This document shows, one piece after another, positions 1-8,171 of a stretch of 13,874 bases of DNA (position 1 is its first letter; every line of letters starts with the position of its first letter). The DNA is taken from positions 1-13,874 of the forward strand of contig JAJFLF010000254.1 in NCBI GenBank assembly GCA_021772845.1, written 5' to 3'. The position numbers and the translations under genes are program-made. The stretch comes from Mariprofundus sp. (lineage in GTDB: Bacteria > Pseudomonadota > Zetaproteobacteria > Mariprofundales > Mariprofundaceae). The notes beneath the pieces were generated by a model, which did not search any database, was not told the DNA's origin, and saw only the letters and a list, made by a program, of their open reading frames with translations.

Positions 1-267
1 GATATTGCAGGCCGCATTGACAAGAATACCCTGGCAATCATTGCACCGGGGATTGGTAGTGGGGAGAGTGAAGCTATGGTTGTCCGATTGATCCGGGTTG
101 CCGGTCATCGATTGCCCGGAGCCACAGCTTGTGGCGTTGTATGGCACGAGGGTATGGATGCCAAATCCATGCTCCTAGAGGCTCGCAGTAAACTGAGCCA
201 GGCGGTCTCAGAGCCGGCAACAGAGCAGCAATTGGGGGCAGATCTTGAAGACAAGGGTCAGGGCTGA
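1..267 (+). CDS. C-terminal end of a degenerate GGDEF-domain-like protein (partial)
   Basis: The reading frame is open from the first base and stops at 267, so only the last 88 residues are seen. The stretch reading RIDKNTLAIIAPG fits the active-site strand of GGDEF domains (R-x-GGDEF-x-x-x-x-P-G), but the GGDEF signature itself is replaced by IDKNT. The following helix (EAMVVRLIRV) and the segment GVVWHEGMDAKSMLLEARSKL (here split as GVVWHEGMDA then KSMLLEARSKL) resemble the closing strand, turn and last helix of that fold, ending in a short polar tail. If the assignment is right, this domain cannot make cyclic di-GMP and would have a structural or sensory role. The upstream domains lie outside the window. 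Similarity was judged by eye, so the family call is moderate. It converges on the bestrophin-like gene. Confidence 0.55.
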   Translation, partial: DIAGRIDKNTLAIIAPGIGSGESEAMVVRLIRVAGHRLPGATACGVVWHEGMDAKSMLLEARSKLSQAVSEPATEQQLGADLEDKGQG

Positions 268-388
268 CTCCTGTGTCTTTTAAATCCTTCATTCTATAAA
301 ACGCTTTTGGAATTAAGGGGGCAGTTTACTGACTATGTGCTGTCCGGAATGCTGTCTGTGGCCTACAAAGGAAAAGCAGGCCGGAGGT

Positions 389-1192
389 TTAGCTTTTCAC
401 ATCGCTCGGGTCTACTGACTCGGTTTGCAGGCGCTCCAGGTAATGCTCTACATTGATATGCACATCATCCTCTCCAATCTGATCATAAGGACTCTCCAGC
501 TGTTTCTGAATATTCTCCAGACTGACCAGTACCAGTGTCAGCACTACTGGCGTCACATAAGCCAGGCCTATCTCGTTCTGAACCGAAACAAGCGCAAAAT
601 ATGGTCCATAGAGTACAGGCAAGACACAGACAAAAAAGCCGCTGAACTCCCTGATAATCTTTGGCGTTCGATATTGATGGATATGTTTCAGATCCTCAAA
701 AGCAATCAGCATCTTGCTCAGAAACTGATTAGAACGCGATAACTCACTCGGATTGACTTCTGCACGCCTCAAATCGGTATTGATTAACTTGGAAATGTCG
801 GAAAATGAACGGTATACAGGTATCTCGTGAACAGACAGTTCGCTGGCAGGGCTGTATAACAGGCTCCTGATATCGCCCATCAATTGAGCCAGTGTCGCCT
901 TGGACTTGTGTTGCATATCAGAGGTATCAAAGTCATGCGGCCAATCTCGAAATGAGAGATGAATGGCATGTCCATTCGCCTTGACAGCACCATAGGCAGC
1001 CAATGCTTTTTCACGACGTTCATAAGCCCCGTTAATGGAAAAAACCATGGGAAAAACCACTGCAGTCGCTACCAGTGACATCGGAAAGTCCGCAGTAATA
1101 CCAAGACGAATACAGATAAATGTAGAGGCGATCGCAAGCAGCGACAGAACTCCGGCCTTCAAATTGATTAGCGATAGCAAATGCCCGATCAT
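389..1192 (-). CDS. Divergent bestrophin-like membrane protein
   Basis: A 267-residue protein with four predicted hydrophobic segments, at about residues 8-30, 37-53, 183-203 and 209-227. They form two hairpins separated by a long soluble, helical middle region. The layout and local motifs match the bestrophin (RFP-TM) anion channel family. NGAYERREKA (54-63) sits where family members have N-x-AYDRWWE after TM2. TPKIIREF lies before a TM containing LP. ESPYDQIGEDDVHINV (233-248) corresponds to the conserved acidic E-x-PFG-x-D-x-NDLPL segment after the last TM. The tryptophan-rich part of the classical signature is missing, so this is a divergent member. Chloride or other ion transport is inferred from the family only. 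The start is ATG at 1192, preceded at 5 nt by GGAGAG. An upstream TTG in frame at 1207 is less likely. The gene lies downstream of the asparaginase-like gene on the same strand, after about 155 bases. Confidence 0.6.
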   Translation of the reverse strand: MIGHLLSLINLKAGVLSLLAIASTFICIRLGITADFPMSLVATAVVFPMVFSINGAYERREKALAAYGAVKANGHAIHLSFRDWPHDFDTSDMQHKSKATLAQLMGDIRSLLYSPASELSVHEIPVYRSFSDISKLINTDLRRAEVNPSELSRSNQFLSKMLIAFEDLKHIHQYRTPKIIREFSGFFVCVLPVLYGPYFALVSVQNEIGLAYVTPVVLTLVLVSLENIQKQLESPYDQIGEDDVHINVEHYLERLQTESVDPSDVKS

Positions 1193-1195
1193 ACT

Positions 1196-1201
1196 CTCTC
1201 C
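1196..1201 (-). promoter_or_regulatory. Shine-Dalgarno site of the bestrophin-like gene
   Basis: On the minus strand, GGAGAG lies five bases before ATG at 1192. It decides the start in favour of this ATG over the in-frame TTG five codons upstream, because the site would otherwise fall inside the coding region. Confidence 0.6.
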
Positions 1202-1347
1202 ACACAACTCTAGTTGCCGATCACCTGCGTGAGAGTCATCTCAGCAAGGGGGCGTGAACACTAGTCCGAATAATCCGGCAGGCAATCTACATCACGGCAC
1301 AGTTCAGACAGGGAAGCACTGACTCGCTTCTCAATCTTTTCAGAACG

Positions 1348-1839
1348 TCAAAGATCAGCCCGTTGAAAAACGCCTTCACCGCGATTCTTGCTGACATCAT
1401 CCCAGCGGAAGATGTGCCCGTTCATCACCACAAAGACACCGGCACCCAATAGCTGCACAGCAGTGACCGCACAGCCGAGATTGAAAGTCGCATCGGAGTT
1501 GCTGATCGAATAGGGGATCATAGCGCCGACCAGCACTACCGTTTTGTTCTCCAGCTTCGGCCCCAGCACCCGTGCGGTATCAACCATGGTGTCGGTGCCA
1601 TGGGAGATGATGATTTTTGACTCTTCACAAGCGCTACAACTGGCGAGAATGGTTTGCCGATCCTCATCAGTTATATCCAGGCTATCCTTGAGCATCAGCT
1701 GCTCGGTGCTGTAGTCCAGTTTGCACCTGCCGCGCTCCAGCATGCCCGGAATAAACGAATCACGGAATTCAAGTGCGCCGCTGATCTCATTATAGCGCTT
1801 ACAGATGGTTCCACCGGTGATAAAAAATTTCAGTTTCAA
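1348..1839 (-). CDS. Single-domain asparaginase-like protein
   Basis: This 163-residue protein consists only of the N-terminal catalytic domain of the type I/II L-asparaginase family. It carries TGGTI at residues 8-12 (first catalytic threonine T11), KDSLDITDED at 51-60, HGTDT at 80-84 (T82, D83), K99 just before VVLVGAMIP, and SDATFNLGCAV at 115-125. Classical asparaginases are about 330 residues long with a second domain. Short stand-alone proteins of this size with the same motifs occur in proteobacteria, so this is probably complete. The catalytic residues are present, so amide hydrolysis (asparagine or another amide) is plausible, but the substrate is unknown. I chose the TTG start because AGGAG lies 8 nt upstream and it gives the usual MKLKFF-ITGGTI beginning. 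An in-frame ATG at 1872 has no Shine-Dalgarno. From that ATG the gene begins three bases after the monooxygenase stop, so the two are likely cotranscribed. Confidence 0.8.
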   Translation of the reverse strand: MKLKFFITGGTICKRYNEISGALEFRDSFIPGMLERGRCKLDYSTEQLMLKDSLDITDEDRQTILASCSACEESKIIISHGTDTMVDTARVLGPKLENKTVVLVGAMIPYSISNSDATFNLGCAVTAVQLLGAGVFVVMNGHIFRWDDVSKNRGEGVFQRADL

Positions 1840-1847
1840 GCTGCTAG

Positions 1848-1852
1848 CTCCT
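1848..1852 (-). promoter_or_regulatory. Shine-Dalgarno site supporting a TTG start of the asparaginase-like gene
   Basis: On the minus strand, AGGAG is followed by eight bases and then TTG at 1839. The rival ATG at 1872 is preceded by no purine-rich tract. This supports a TTG start and a protein of 163 rather than 174 residues. Confidence 0.5.
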
Positions 1853-1875
1853 GTGAGTAATGGTTCAGGCATCAG

Positions 1876-3525
1876 CTACACGCGTTTCACTTTAATTAAA
1901 TCATAATCATTCAGGTGAAACGTTCTGCGTGAAAAGATAAAGCCGGTCACAGGTTCCGGGCAGAGGCTGGTGACCTCTTCGGTCATGTTTCTTCTGTAGA
2001 AGGAGCTGACACTGGCATTTTGCCAAACTGTCTTTTGCATCTTCGCTCTCATTTCAGCGACGTATGCATCCTGAAGATGCTGTTTAGGATGGATCGCTTT
2101 GATGCTTTTAAACTCTTTTACCGTAGTTATAGCTTGCACGATATAATCGGTCGCCACCTGCATATAAGACATTTGCGAGCTGTGGCCGGAGCCGGTGTTG
2201 GGACCGTTTACTTTAAAGTAGTTGGGGTAACCGGCAAGCGTGATGCCTTTATAAGAGGCGATATCCTTTTCCCATTCGTCATTCAGATTGCGGCCAGCAA
2301 GGCCATTAACCTGAAATGTCAGCGCCTTTTTCATATTCGTATAGGCGTAATATCCCGTAGCGTAGACGATGAGATCCAGTGGGATATCCTTACCATCTTT
2401 TGTCTTGATACCAGTGGGCGTGATGCATTCAATGCCGCTGATATCCACATCGACATTTTCACGGGCAAGTGCTGGCAGGTAGTTGTTGGTCGGTATCACG
2501 CGCCGGCTGCCCAATTCATAATCGGGCATCATATGTTCACGCAAGGCATCGTCTTTAATGTATTTTTCGAGATGCTCTTGCTGGCGCTTTTTGTAATATG
2601 CTTTCATGTAGGGAGCTACTTTTGAGATAATCGGATAGCGGCGGAAGGCAACAAAACGGATGTCGTAAAAAATAAAGACGAACAGCCGGATGATGTGGCG
2701 GATGCCCGGCAGCGTGCGAAGGTAAGACTCGGTAGCACTGTATTCCCGATCTGTTCGTGGCAGCACCCACTGTGCTTTGCCCATGAACAGGCTTAAGCGC
2801 TCAACCTTGTCGGCCATGGCGGGAACGATCTGAGCGCCTGAGCAGCCCGAACCGATCACTCCGACACGTTTGCCTTCATAAGAGACTGAGTGATCCCAGT
2901 GGCCAGCGTGGAATTGCGTTCCTTTAAAGCTTTCCGCACCGTCAATATTGGGCGTATGCGGGTTTGCCAGCACACCGCTGGTATCAATAATAAAACGAGC
3001 GCTATATCGCTCGCCAGACTCGGTCTCCACATGCCACAAGGATTCGTTCTCATCATAGGTGAGGCTGGTGACTGTCTGGTTTGTTTTTGCCTTTTTTCTT
3101 AGGCCGAAGGTGTCGATGATATGGTTGGTATATGCGAGCAGTTCGCTTTGCGGAGCGAAGGTTTTTTTGAACGGAAAGGGGATAAAAGAGATGGAGTAGA
3201 GGCTGGTTGGAATATCCACCTCAGCACCCGGGTAGGAGTTGATCTGCCAGGTGCCGCCTAACTCAGGGCTTCTTTCCAACATAACGAAGTCATTACAATC
3301 CTTTTTTTGCAATCGGACAGCCGCAAGCAGACCTGAAAAGCCTGAACCGATGATCACGGTCTCAAAATGCTGAATCTCTTGTTGTGTTTTGCCGTTCTCT
3401 GCATTGTCTGTTGTTGGTAGTGGCTCTGATGCTTTAGTCATTTTGTCTTTTGACCCTTCTGTGGCGTGATTTTCCTTTGAGGTGTAACTACTTTGCCCCA
3501 TTTTGCGGCACATGATAACAAGCAT
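1876..3525 (-). CDS. Flavin-containing / Baeyer-Villiger-type monooxygenase
   Basis: A 549-residue flavoprotein monooxygenase. An FAD-binding Rossmann motif GSGFSG is at residues 60-65, and GGTW plus YPG follow at 90-100. FKGTQFHAGHWD at 200-211 fits the type I Baeyer-Villiger fingerprint F-x-G-x-x-x-H-x-x-x-W. The NADPH-binding Rossmann motif GSGCSG is at 225-230, ATGY at 389-392, and GPNTGSGHSS at 441-450. Such enzymes use NADPH, FAD and O2 to insert oxygen into ketones or to oxidise N/S centres. The substrate cannot be read from the sequence. There is no signal peptide, so it is probably cytoplasmic. The first ~50 residues are polar and low in conserved features. ATG at 3441 (residue 29, preceded by GAAGGG at a longer distance) is a credible alternative start giving 521 residues. 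It is divergent from the sensor kinase with a gap of only about 50 bases, and is followed within a few bases by the asparaginase-like gene. Confidence 0.87.
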   Translation of the reverse strand: MLVIMCRKMGQSSYTSKENHATEGSKDKMTKASEPLPTTDNAENGKTQQEIQHFETVIIGSGFSGLLAAVRLQKKDCNDFVMLERSPELGGTWQINSYPGAEVDIPTSLYSISFIPFPFKKTFAPQSELLAYTNHIIDTFGLRKKAKTNQTVTSLTYDENESLWHVETESGERYSARFIIDTSGVLANPHTPNIDGAESFKGTQFHAGHWDHSVSYEGKRVGVIGSGCSGAQIVPAMADKVERLSLFMGKAQWVLPRTDREYSATESYLRTLPGIRHIIRLFVFIFYDIRFVAFRRYPIISKVAPYMKAYYKKRQQEHLEKYIKDDALREHMMPDYELGSRRVIPTNNYLPALARENVDVDISGIECITPTGIKTKDGKDIPLDLIVYATGYYAYTNMKKALTFQVNGLAGRNLNDEWEKDIASYKGITLAGYPNYFKVNGPNTGSGHSSQMSYMQVATDYIVQAITTVKEFKSIKAIHPKQHLQDAYVAEMRAKMQKTVWQNASVSSFYRRNMTEEVTSLCPEPVTGFIFSRRTFHLNDYDLIKVKRV

Positions 3526-3575
3526 GGTGAGGCATAGAAAGTGAATCGCTGGCTTGTTTCTTGCTGCAATATCTC

Positions 3576-5783
3576 ATGGGCTACCGCAAACAGATACGAA
3601 AGATGGCTTCAAGCAAACGAACATTGTTTGCTTTTGCCAGTATGATTTTGTTTATGGTTGTTCTGGGTGTTTATGCTCTTTTTCAAATTCAGCAGTCCCA
3701 CAACGATATCGATAAGCTTTACAAGCACCCATTTGTGGTCAGTAATGCTGTCAGAGAAATCAATACGCATATCGTCTCTATGCATCGCCACATGAAAGAT
3801 GTCGCCTCAGCTCAAAGTGATCATGAAATGCAGGGCGCGATAGAGCAAGTGAATGCAGATGAGCAACAGGCACTACGTCAATTTAGCCTTGTGCTGGATC
3901 GATTCCTTGGCGAAAAAACTGAAATTCAAGAGATGCAGTTATTTTTTATTAACTGGAAACCTATACGTGATGAGGTGATCAATCTGGCAAGAACAGGCTA
4001 TCAGCCTCAGGCACTAGCCATTACCAAAGGTAAAGGCGCGGATTATGTCATTCAGATGGAGGCAAAGATGGATTCGCTCATTCGTTTTGCCAACAACAAA
4101 GCGAGTGAATTTTATCAAAACTCCAGTAGTCGGGTTGATCGCTCCGAAATCGTCTTAATATCATTGATGTCTGTCGTTCTTCTGTTGTCTGTAAGCATTG
4201 CTGTCTATGTCATCCGTTTACAGCGGAAGGCACAAGAAAGAGACAGCCGTCATCTTCAACAGCTTGCAAAAAGCGAACTCAAATACCGTGAACTGCTGGA
4301 GGCTTCTCCCGACGCGGTACTCATTGTTGATAAAAAAAGGCGGATTCAGATTGTGAATTCCCAGGCAATTAAGATGTTTGGATACTCAAGCGAGGAGTTA
4401 ATCGGTCAGGCAGTCGAACTTCTGATACCTGTGCCACAGGTTGATCAGCATCGGGAAATGGCTACGCACTATATTGAAAACCAATCAGTAGAACCGAAAT
4501 CTCCGCGGCGACTCTGCGCTATGAAGAAGGATGGAAGTGAATTTCCAGTCAGTGTCAGCTTAAGTCCTGTTACCATTGCAGGGGAGCTATTTATAACCAG
4601 TGCCGTACGCGATATGACACAACAGGAAGAGGTTGAAAAAAATCTGCGTCAGGCACAAAAGATGGAATCGGTAGGTACGCTGGTTGGCGGTATTGCACAC
4701 GACTTTAACAATTTATTGGCAGCTATTTCAGGCTCGATTTACCTGGTGAGAAGAGATCTGGAGATTAAGGATAATAAGCATCTGGATGTGGTTGAATCAG
4801 AGTGCAGGCGTGCAGCCGATATCGTCAAACAGCTGCTCGCATTTGCGCGCAAAGATGTGGTGCAAGTGCAATCACTATCACTGCGAGACCTGTTTCTGGA
4901 GTCCACCCGACTGTTACAATTCGCGGCCTCTGAAAATATTCCACTGAATATGGATATTTCCGAAGAGAGTCTGATGATTAGGGGGGACCATAGTCAGTTG
5001 CAGCAGGTGATACTTAACCTTATCAATAATGCACGTGATGCGTTGGTTTATAATGAAAATCCAGACATTACAGTGTCGCTGCAACGTTTCCATGCAGATG
5101 AGGGGTTTCTTAAACAACACAGTCAACTGCCGGGTGAAGAGTTTGCGCATATTATTGTTCGTGATAACGGTACAGGTATTGCGGCAGAGGATTTGGAACA
5201 TATATTTGAACCTTTTTTTACGACGAAAGAAGTGGGTCAAGGTACTGGTCTTGGGCTGGCTATGCTGGATGGGACCATTAAAACGCACCGTGGAGCCATC
5301 GTAGTAGAAAGTAGCTCTGGAACTGGAACAGCATTTCATATTTATCTGCCATTGATTGACGTGATACCTGAAGAAATTGCCGGAGTGAGATCAGAACCCA
5401 CTCTTCATAAGGGTGATGGCGAGTTGATTCTGATCGTTGATGATGAAGAGAATATTCGAGTCATTACGCGCGGGCTTCTTAAATCTATTGGTTATCAGAG
5501 CATTGAAGCAGCAGATGGTAGAGAAGCGATCGCCATGTTTCAACAACATCATCTGGATATAAAACTCGTTATTACAGATGTGGTTATGCCTGTGATGGGA
5601 GGCATTAAGGCTGCAGAAGGAATGCGTAAGATTGCACCCGACACGCCTATTCTGTTTGCCACGGGTTACGATCAATCTCAGGTTCTCAGAGATATCGAGA
5701 TCAATGATCTTACCCGGGTAGTGACTAAACCTTATTCGCTTATAGTGCTCAGCCAAATGATCAAGGTATTGATCGGTAAATAA
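3576..5783 (+). CDS. Membrane-bound hybrid sensor histidine kinase (PAS, HisKA, HATPase, receiver)
   Basis: A 735-residue hybrid kinase. TM1 is at about residues 17-37, a helical periplasmic region of ~150 residues spans 38-190, and TM2 is at 191-213. A PAS domain follows at ~235-350. The H-box GGIAHDFNNLL contains the phospho-acceptor H375. The ATPase domain has the N-box NLINNARDAL (481-490), DNGTGI (530-535), EPFFTTK (545-551) and GTGLGLA (556-562). The C-terminal receiver has acidic residues D622/D623, phospho-acceptor D668, T696 and K718. All catalytic residues are intact. The periplasmic part looks like a four-helix-bundle input module with an unknown ligand. There is no DNA-binding or Hpt domain, and no partner regulator in the window. 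The start is uncertain: ATG 3576 was chosen, while TTG 3561 and ATG 3603 are in frame and none has a good ribosome site. It is divergent from the monooxygenase, so it could control it, but that is inference from position only. Confidence 0.9.
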   Translation: MGYRKQIRKMASSKRTLFAFASMILFMVVLGVYALFQIQQSHNDIDKLYKHPFVVSNAVREINTHIVSMHRHMKDVASAQSDHEMQGAIEQVNADEQQALRQFSLVLDRFLGEKTEIQEMQLFFINWKPIRDEVINLARTGYQPQALAITKGKGADYVIQMEAKMDSLIRFANNKASEFYQNSSSRVDRSEIVLISLMSVVLLLSVSIAVYVIRLQRKAQERDSRHLQQLAKSELKYRELLEASPDAVLIVDKKRRIQIVNSQAIKMFGYSSEELIGQAVELLIPVPQVDQHREMATHYIENQSVEPKSPRRLCAMKKDGSEFPVSVSLSPVTIAGELFITSAVRDMTQQEEVEKNLRQAQKMESVGTLVGGIAHDFNNLLAAISGSIYLVRRDLEIKDNKHLDVVESECRRAADIVKQLLAFARKDVVQVQSLSLRDLFLESTRLLQFAASENIPLNMDISEESLMIRGDHSQLQQVILNLINNARDALVYNENPDITVSLQRFHADEGFLKQHSQLPGEEFAHIIVRDNGTGIAAEDLEHIFEPFFTTKEVGQGTGLGLAMLDGTIKTHRGAIVVESSSGTGTAFHIYLPLIDVIPEEIAGVRSEPTLHKGDGELILIVDDEENIRVITRGLLKSIGYQSIEAADGREAIAMFQQHHLDIKLVITDVVMPVMGGIKAAEGMRKIAPDTPILFATGYDQSQVLRDIEINDLTRVVTKPYSLIVLSQMIKVLIGK

Positions 5784-5875
5784 AGCAGTCTGAACGTTCA
5801 AAAGGATAAGGTGACTTCAACGCACAAGTGAATGGTTGAGAGAGTTGTCAGATCCTTGCGATTAAACGCTCCGGG

Positions 5876-6601
5876 TTAGCTGTCGATCCGTGATTGAATG
5901 GCGGCTAGCAGAGCAGGCGCTGCGGTTTCGGTACGCATGATGCGCGGGCCGAAGGTGAGGCAGGTAAAACCTACCGTATTGAGTATCTCGATATCGTGAT
6001 CGCTCCAGCCGCCTTCGGGACCGATTGCGAGGGTGATATCTTTAGTCTGTAGCATCGCTTCGTTCTGTTCTTTCCAGCTGGTTGCTTCGGGTTCCGGATG
6101 CAGGGTGAAACATAATCCCTGAGCTGGTATCTCTTTCAAACTATTGATCCAGGACACGTCCGGAGCCATCGTGCGGCCACTCTGTTCAGCCGCTTCAATG
6201 ACAATATTTTGCCAGCGTTGTAATCGTTTTTTCAATTTTGCACCGTCGAGTTTTAAGGTGCTGCGCTGGCTGCGTACAATCGTGAAACTTGCAGCGCCGA
6301 GCTCAGTGGCTTTTTGTAATACTGTTTCAATTTTTTCACTGGGACAGGCGGCCTGAACGATATGCACGCGCTTCGGCATTTCCCGATCGATATCTGCGTG
6401 TGACTCGACCAGAACAGCCGGATTCTCACGGGTTAGTTGTTCAATCCTGCAAAGAAACTCACCACCCTGTCCGTTAAACAATATAACTTGATCACCGGCA
6501 GCCAAACGCATGACGCTGCGCAGATAGTGGGCCTGATCAGAGGGGAGGGTGAGAGAGGCTCCCACTTCAAGAGGCTGATTCAGATAAAGGCGGCATGTCA
6601 T
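5876..6601 (-). CDS. rsmE: 16S rRNA (uracil(1498)-N(3))-methyltransferase
   Basis: A 241-residue SPOUT-class methyltransferase that methylates N3 of U1498 in 16S rRNA using S-adenosylmethionine. The length is normal for RsmE (~240). An N-terminal PUA-like part (residues 1-70, with HYLRSVMRLAAGDQV) is followed by the knotted SPOUT domain. Family motifs seen are KATELGA (97-103), EAAEQSGR (136-143), IGPEGGWSD (193-201) and FGPRIMRTETA (217-227, normally LG-x-RILRTETA). I chose ATG 6601 because it gives the usual short N-terminus (MTCRLYLNQPL). A TTG in frame at 6637 would only add an unconserved leader. No clear ribosome site is visible. It converges on the sensor kinase with a ~90-base gap and is divergent from ubiC with about 110 bases between. 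Confidence 0.95.
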   Translation of the reverse strand: MTCRLYLNQPLEVGASLTLPSDQAHYLRSVMRLAAGDQVILFNGQGGEFLCRIEQLTRENPAVLVESHADIDREMPKRVHIVQAACPSEKIETVLQKATELGAASFTIVRSQRSTLKLDGAKLKKRLQRWQNIVIEAAEQSGRTMAPDVSWINSLKEIPAQGLCFTLHPEPEATSWKEQNEAMLQTKDITLAIGPEGGWSDHDIEILNTVGFTCLTFGPRIMRTETAAPALLAAIQSRIDS

Positions 6602-6711
6602 AGGTGCGATTCGGCCTGATTTGGAGTTGAGATGCAATACTGATTTTTGATTCTTGATGCGGGGGCGACGCTATCCCTTGACCCTTAGACGTGTGAGATC
6701 ATCATGCGCGC

Positions 6712-7275
6712 ATGTTTTTTGGAGATTTAGAAGCACAAGATTGGCAATCGGTCCGTTACTGGAAAGCTGCAGATGCGGGTCTTGGCCGTGATGCCGGTGC
6801 GATTTTGACCACTGCGGGTTCGTTGACCCGTTTTTTAGATCGCCATTTTGGTATTCGTGTGGACGTGGAGTTGCACGATCAGTTTGTCGATCATACCCGG
6901 CCGGGTGAAGCTCCATTGTTAGGTTTTGATGAAAACGTGCCCGTTTTACGACGCCAGGTATCTTTAATGCATCGTGGTTCGGTACTCTTTGATGCCGAGT
7001 CGATATTACCATTGGAAAGCCTGCCTGCCGATTTGATTGCTGACCTGGAAGAGGGTGTGCGCCCGCTAGCTAACCTGCTGCTGGATCGCGGACTCTCTTT
7101 GGCGCGTTCAGATCTCAGTGTGGCACAAATGAAGGGCGAGGGCATGCATGAAGGCCGTTGGGCCAGACGTTCTGTACTGCGTTCGCCATCCGGTGTTCAG
7201 GCGCTGGTGGTAGAAGTGTTTCACCCCATTATGTGGGCACGCATCGAAACAACCAGCCGCCGTTACAGGCTCTAA
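6712..7275 (+). CDS. ubiC: Chorismate--pyruvate lyase
   Basis: A 187-residue protein that removes pyruvate from chorismate to give 4-hydroxybenzoate, the first committed step of ubiquinone synthesis in the cytoplasm. Visible family features are AGSLTRFLDRHFG (35-47), RRQVSL with R81 in the position of the substrate-binding arginine of the E. coli enzyme, RPLANLLLDRG (117-127), WARRSVL (150-156) and VVEVFHP with E168 matching the catalytic glutamate. Overall identity to well-studied UbiC looks low, which is normal for this fast-evolving family. The call is strongly backed by ubiA 17 bases downstream. Start ATG 6712 gives a normal length. There is no strong Shine-Dalgarno sequence. Confidence 0.9.
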   Translation: MFFGDLEAQDWQSVRYWKAADAGLGRDAGAILTTAGSLTRFLDRHFGIRVDVELHDQFVDHTRPGEAPLLGFDENVPVLRRQVSLMHRGSVLFDAESILPLESLPADLIADLEEGVRPLANLLLDRGLSLARSDLSVAQMKGEGMHEGRWARRSVLRSPSGVQALVVEVFHPIMWARIETTSRRYRL

Positions 7276-7292
7276 GGCAGTTCTGAGCTAAT

Positions 7293-8171
7293 ATGACGTT
7301 CGCACCTGTTGGAAGCTTCACAGATTGGGTTAAACTGTTACGCATTGATCGCCCTGTAGGTTATTGGTTGTTGTTATGGCCAACGCTCTGGGGGCTGCTG
7401 GCTGCATCGGGTGGCCGACCAAGTTTGAAAAATGTTATTATCTTTGTCGGTGGTGTCGTGCTGATGCGCTCTGCCGGTTGTGTGATTAATGATTTCGCAG
7501 ATCGCAAGATCGATCCCCTGGTTGCACGTACCAAAGAGCGGCCCATCGCAGCTGGCAATATTGCGCCGGGTGCCGCATTGGTCGGTTTTGTGGTTATGCT
7601 GTTATTGGCGCTGTTATTGGTGTCAAAAACATCAATCTATGTGATCGGACTGGCTGTGATTGGTGCAATCCTGGCGAGTCTCTATCCGTTCATGAAACGC
7701 TATACCCATTTTCCACAAGCGTGGTTGGGCATGGCCTTTGGCTGGGGTGCAATCATGGCCTGGGCTGCAGAAACCGGTGATATATTTAACTCACCCATCC
7801 CCTGGTTACTATTTTTCGCCAATGTATGTTGGTCGTTATCTTATGACACAGCCTATGCTCTTGGGGATAGGGAAGATGATAAGAAAATTGGTGTGAAATC
7901 CACGGCGATTTTCTTCGGTGCTGCTGCTGTGCCTGCCATTCTTATTCTTGGTTTTATGAATATCATCTTGCTTGGAGTGGCTGCATATATCATGGGCGGA
8001 TTCTGGATTGGTCTGGCCTGGTGGGCCGCTATGATTCTGCAGTTGATGCTTGGTGGTCGTTTGATGCGTTGTGGTGAGCATTGGGGTTTTGAATTCTTTA
8101 TTCTCTCCCATTATGTAGGGGCCGTGTTTACAGCCGGCCTAGTTCTGCAGGGTTTATCTTCCTCTTTTTAA
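7293..8171 (+). CDS. ubiA: 4-hydroxybenzoate polyprenyltransferase
   Basis: A 292-residue integral membrane prenyltransferase that attaches a polyprenyl chain (usually octaprenyl) to 4-hydroxybenzoate, the product of UbiC. It has both Mg-diphosphate binding motifs: NDFADRKID at 66-74 (N-D-x-x-D-x-x-x-D) and YDTAYALGDREDD at 184-196 (D192, D195, D196). The N-terminal LLRIDRPVGYWLLLWPTLWG is also typical of bacterial UbiA. The remaining sequence is a series of hydrophobic helices consistent with the 8-9 TM segments of the family. It follows ubiC at 17 bases in the same direction, forming an operon. Start ATG 7293 is preceded by a weak GAG. Confidence 0.97.
   Translation: MTFAPVGSFTDWVKLLRIDRPVGYWLLLWPTLWGLLAASGGRPSLKNVIIFVGGVVLMRSAGCVINDFADRKIDPLVARTKERPIAAGNIAPGAALVGFVVMLLLALLLVSKTSIYVIGLAVIGAILASLYPFMKRYTHFPQAWLGMAFGWGAIMAWAAETGDIFNSPIPWLLFFANVCWSLSYDTAYALGDREDDKKIGVKSTAIFFGAAAVPAILILGFMNIILLGVAAYIMGGFWIGLAWWAAMILQLMLGGRLMRCGEHWGFEFFILSHYVGAVFTAGLVLQGLSSSF

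Noticed and set aside
294..299. TATAAA, considered as a -10 box of a plus-strand small RNA ending near 390.
   Set aside because: There is no acceptable -35 box at 16-18 bases and no terminator. A lone AT-rich hexamer is not evidence.
360..382. Inverted repeat GGCCT-N13-AGGCC between two convergent genes, possibly a terminator.
   Set aside because: A five-base stem with a 13-base loop and no uninterrupted T-run on either strand is too weak to call as an intrinsic terminator.
335..418. A 27-residue plus-strand reading frame beginning MCCPECC, partly antisense to the end of the bestrophin-like gene.
   Set aside because: The purine-rich AAGGGGG upstream is 13 bases away, too far for a good ribosome site. 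Nothing else supports it, and such a short frame is expected by chance.
2020..2625. 201-residue open frame on the plus strand opposite the monooxygenase gene.
   Set aside because: It is the complement of a well-supported gene with conserved motifs, has no recognisable domain, and looks like a codon-usage shadow.
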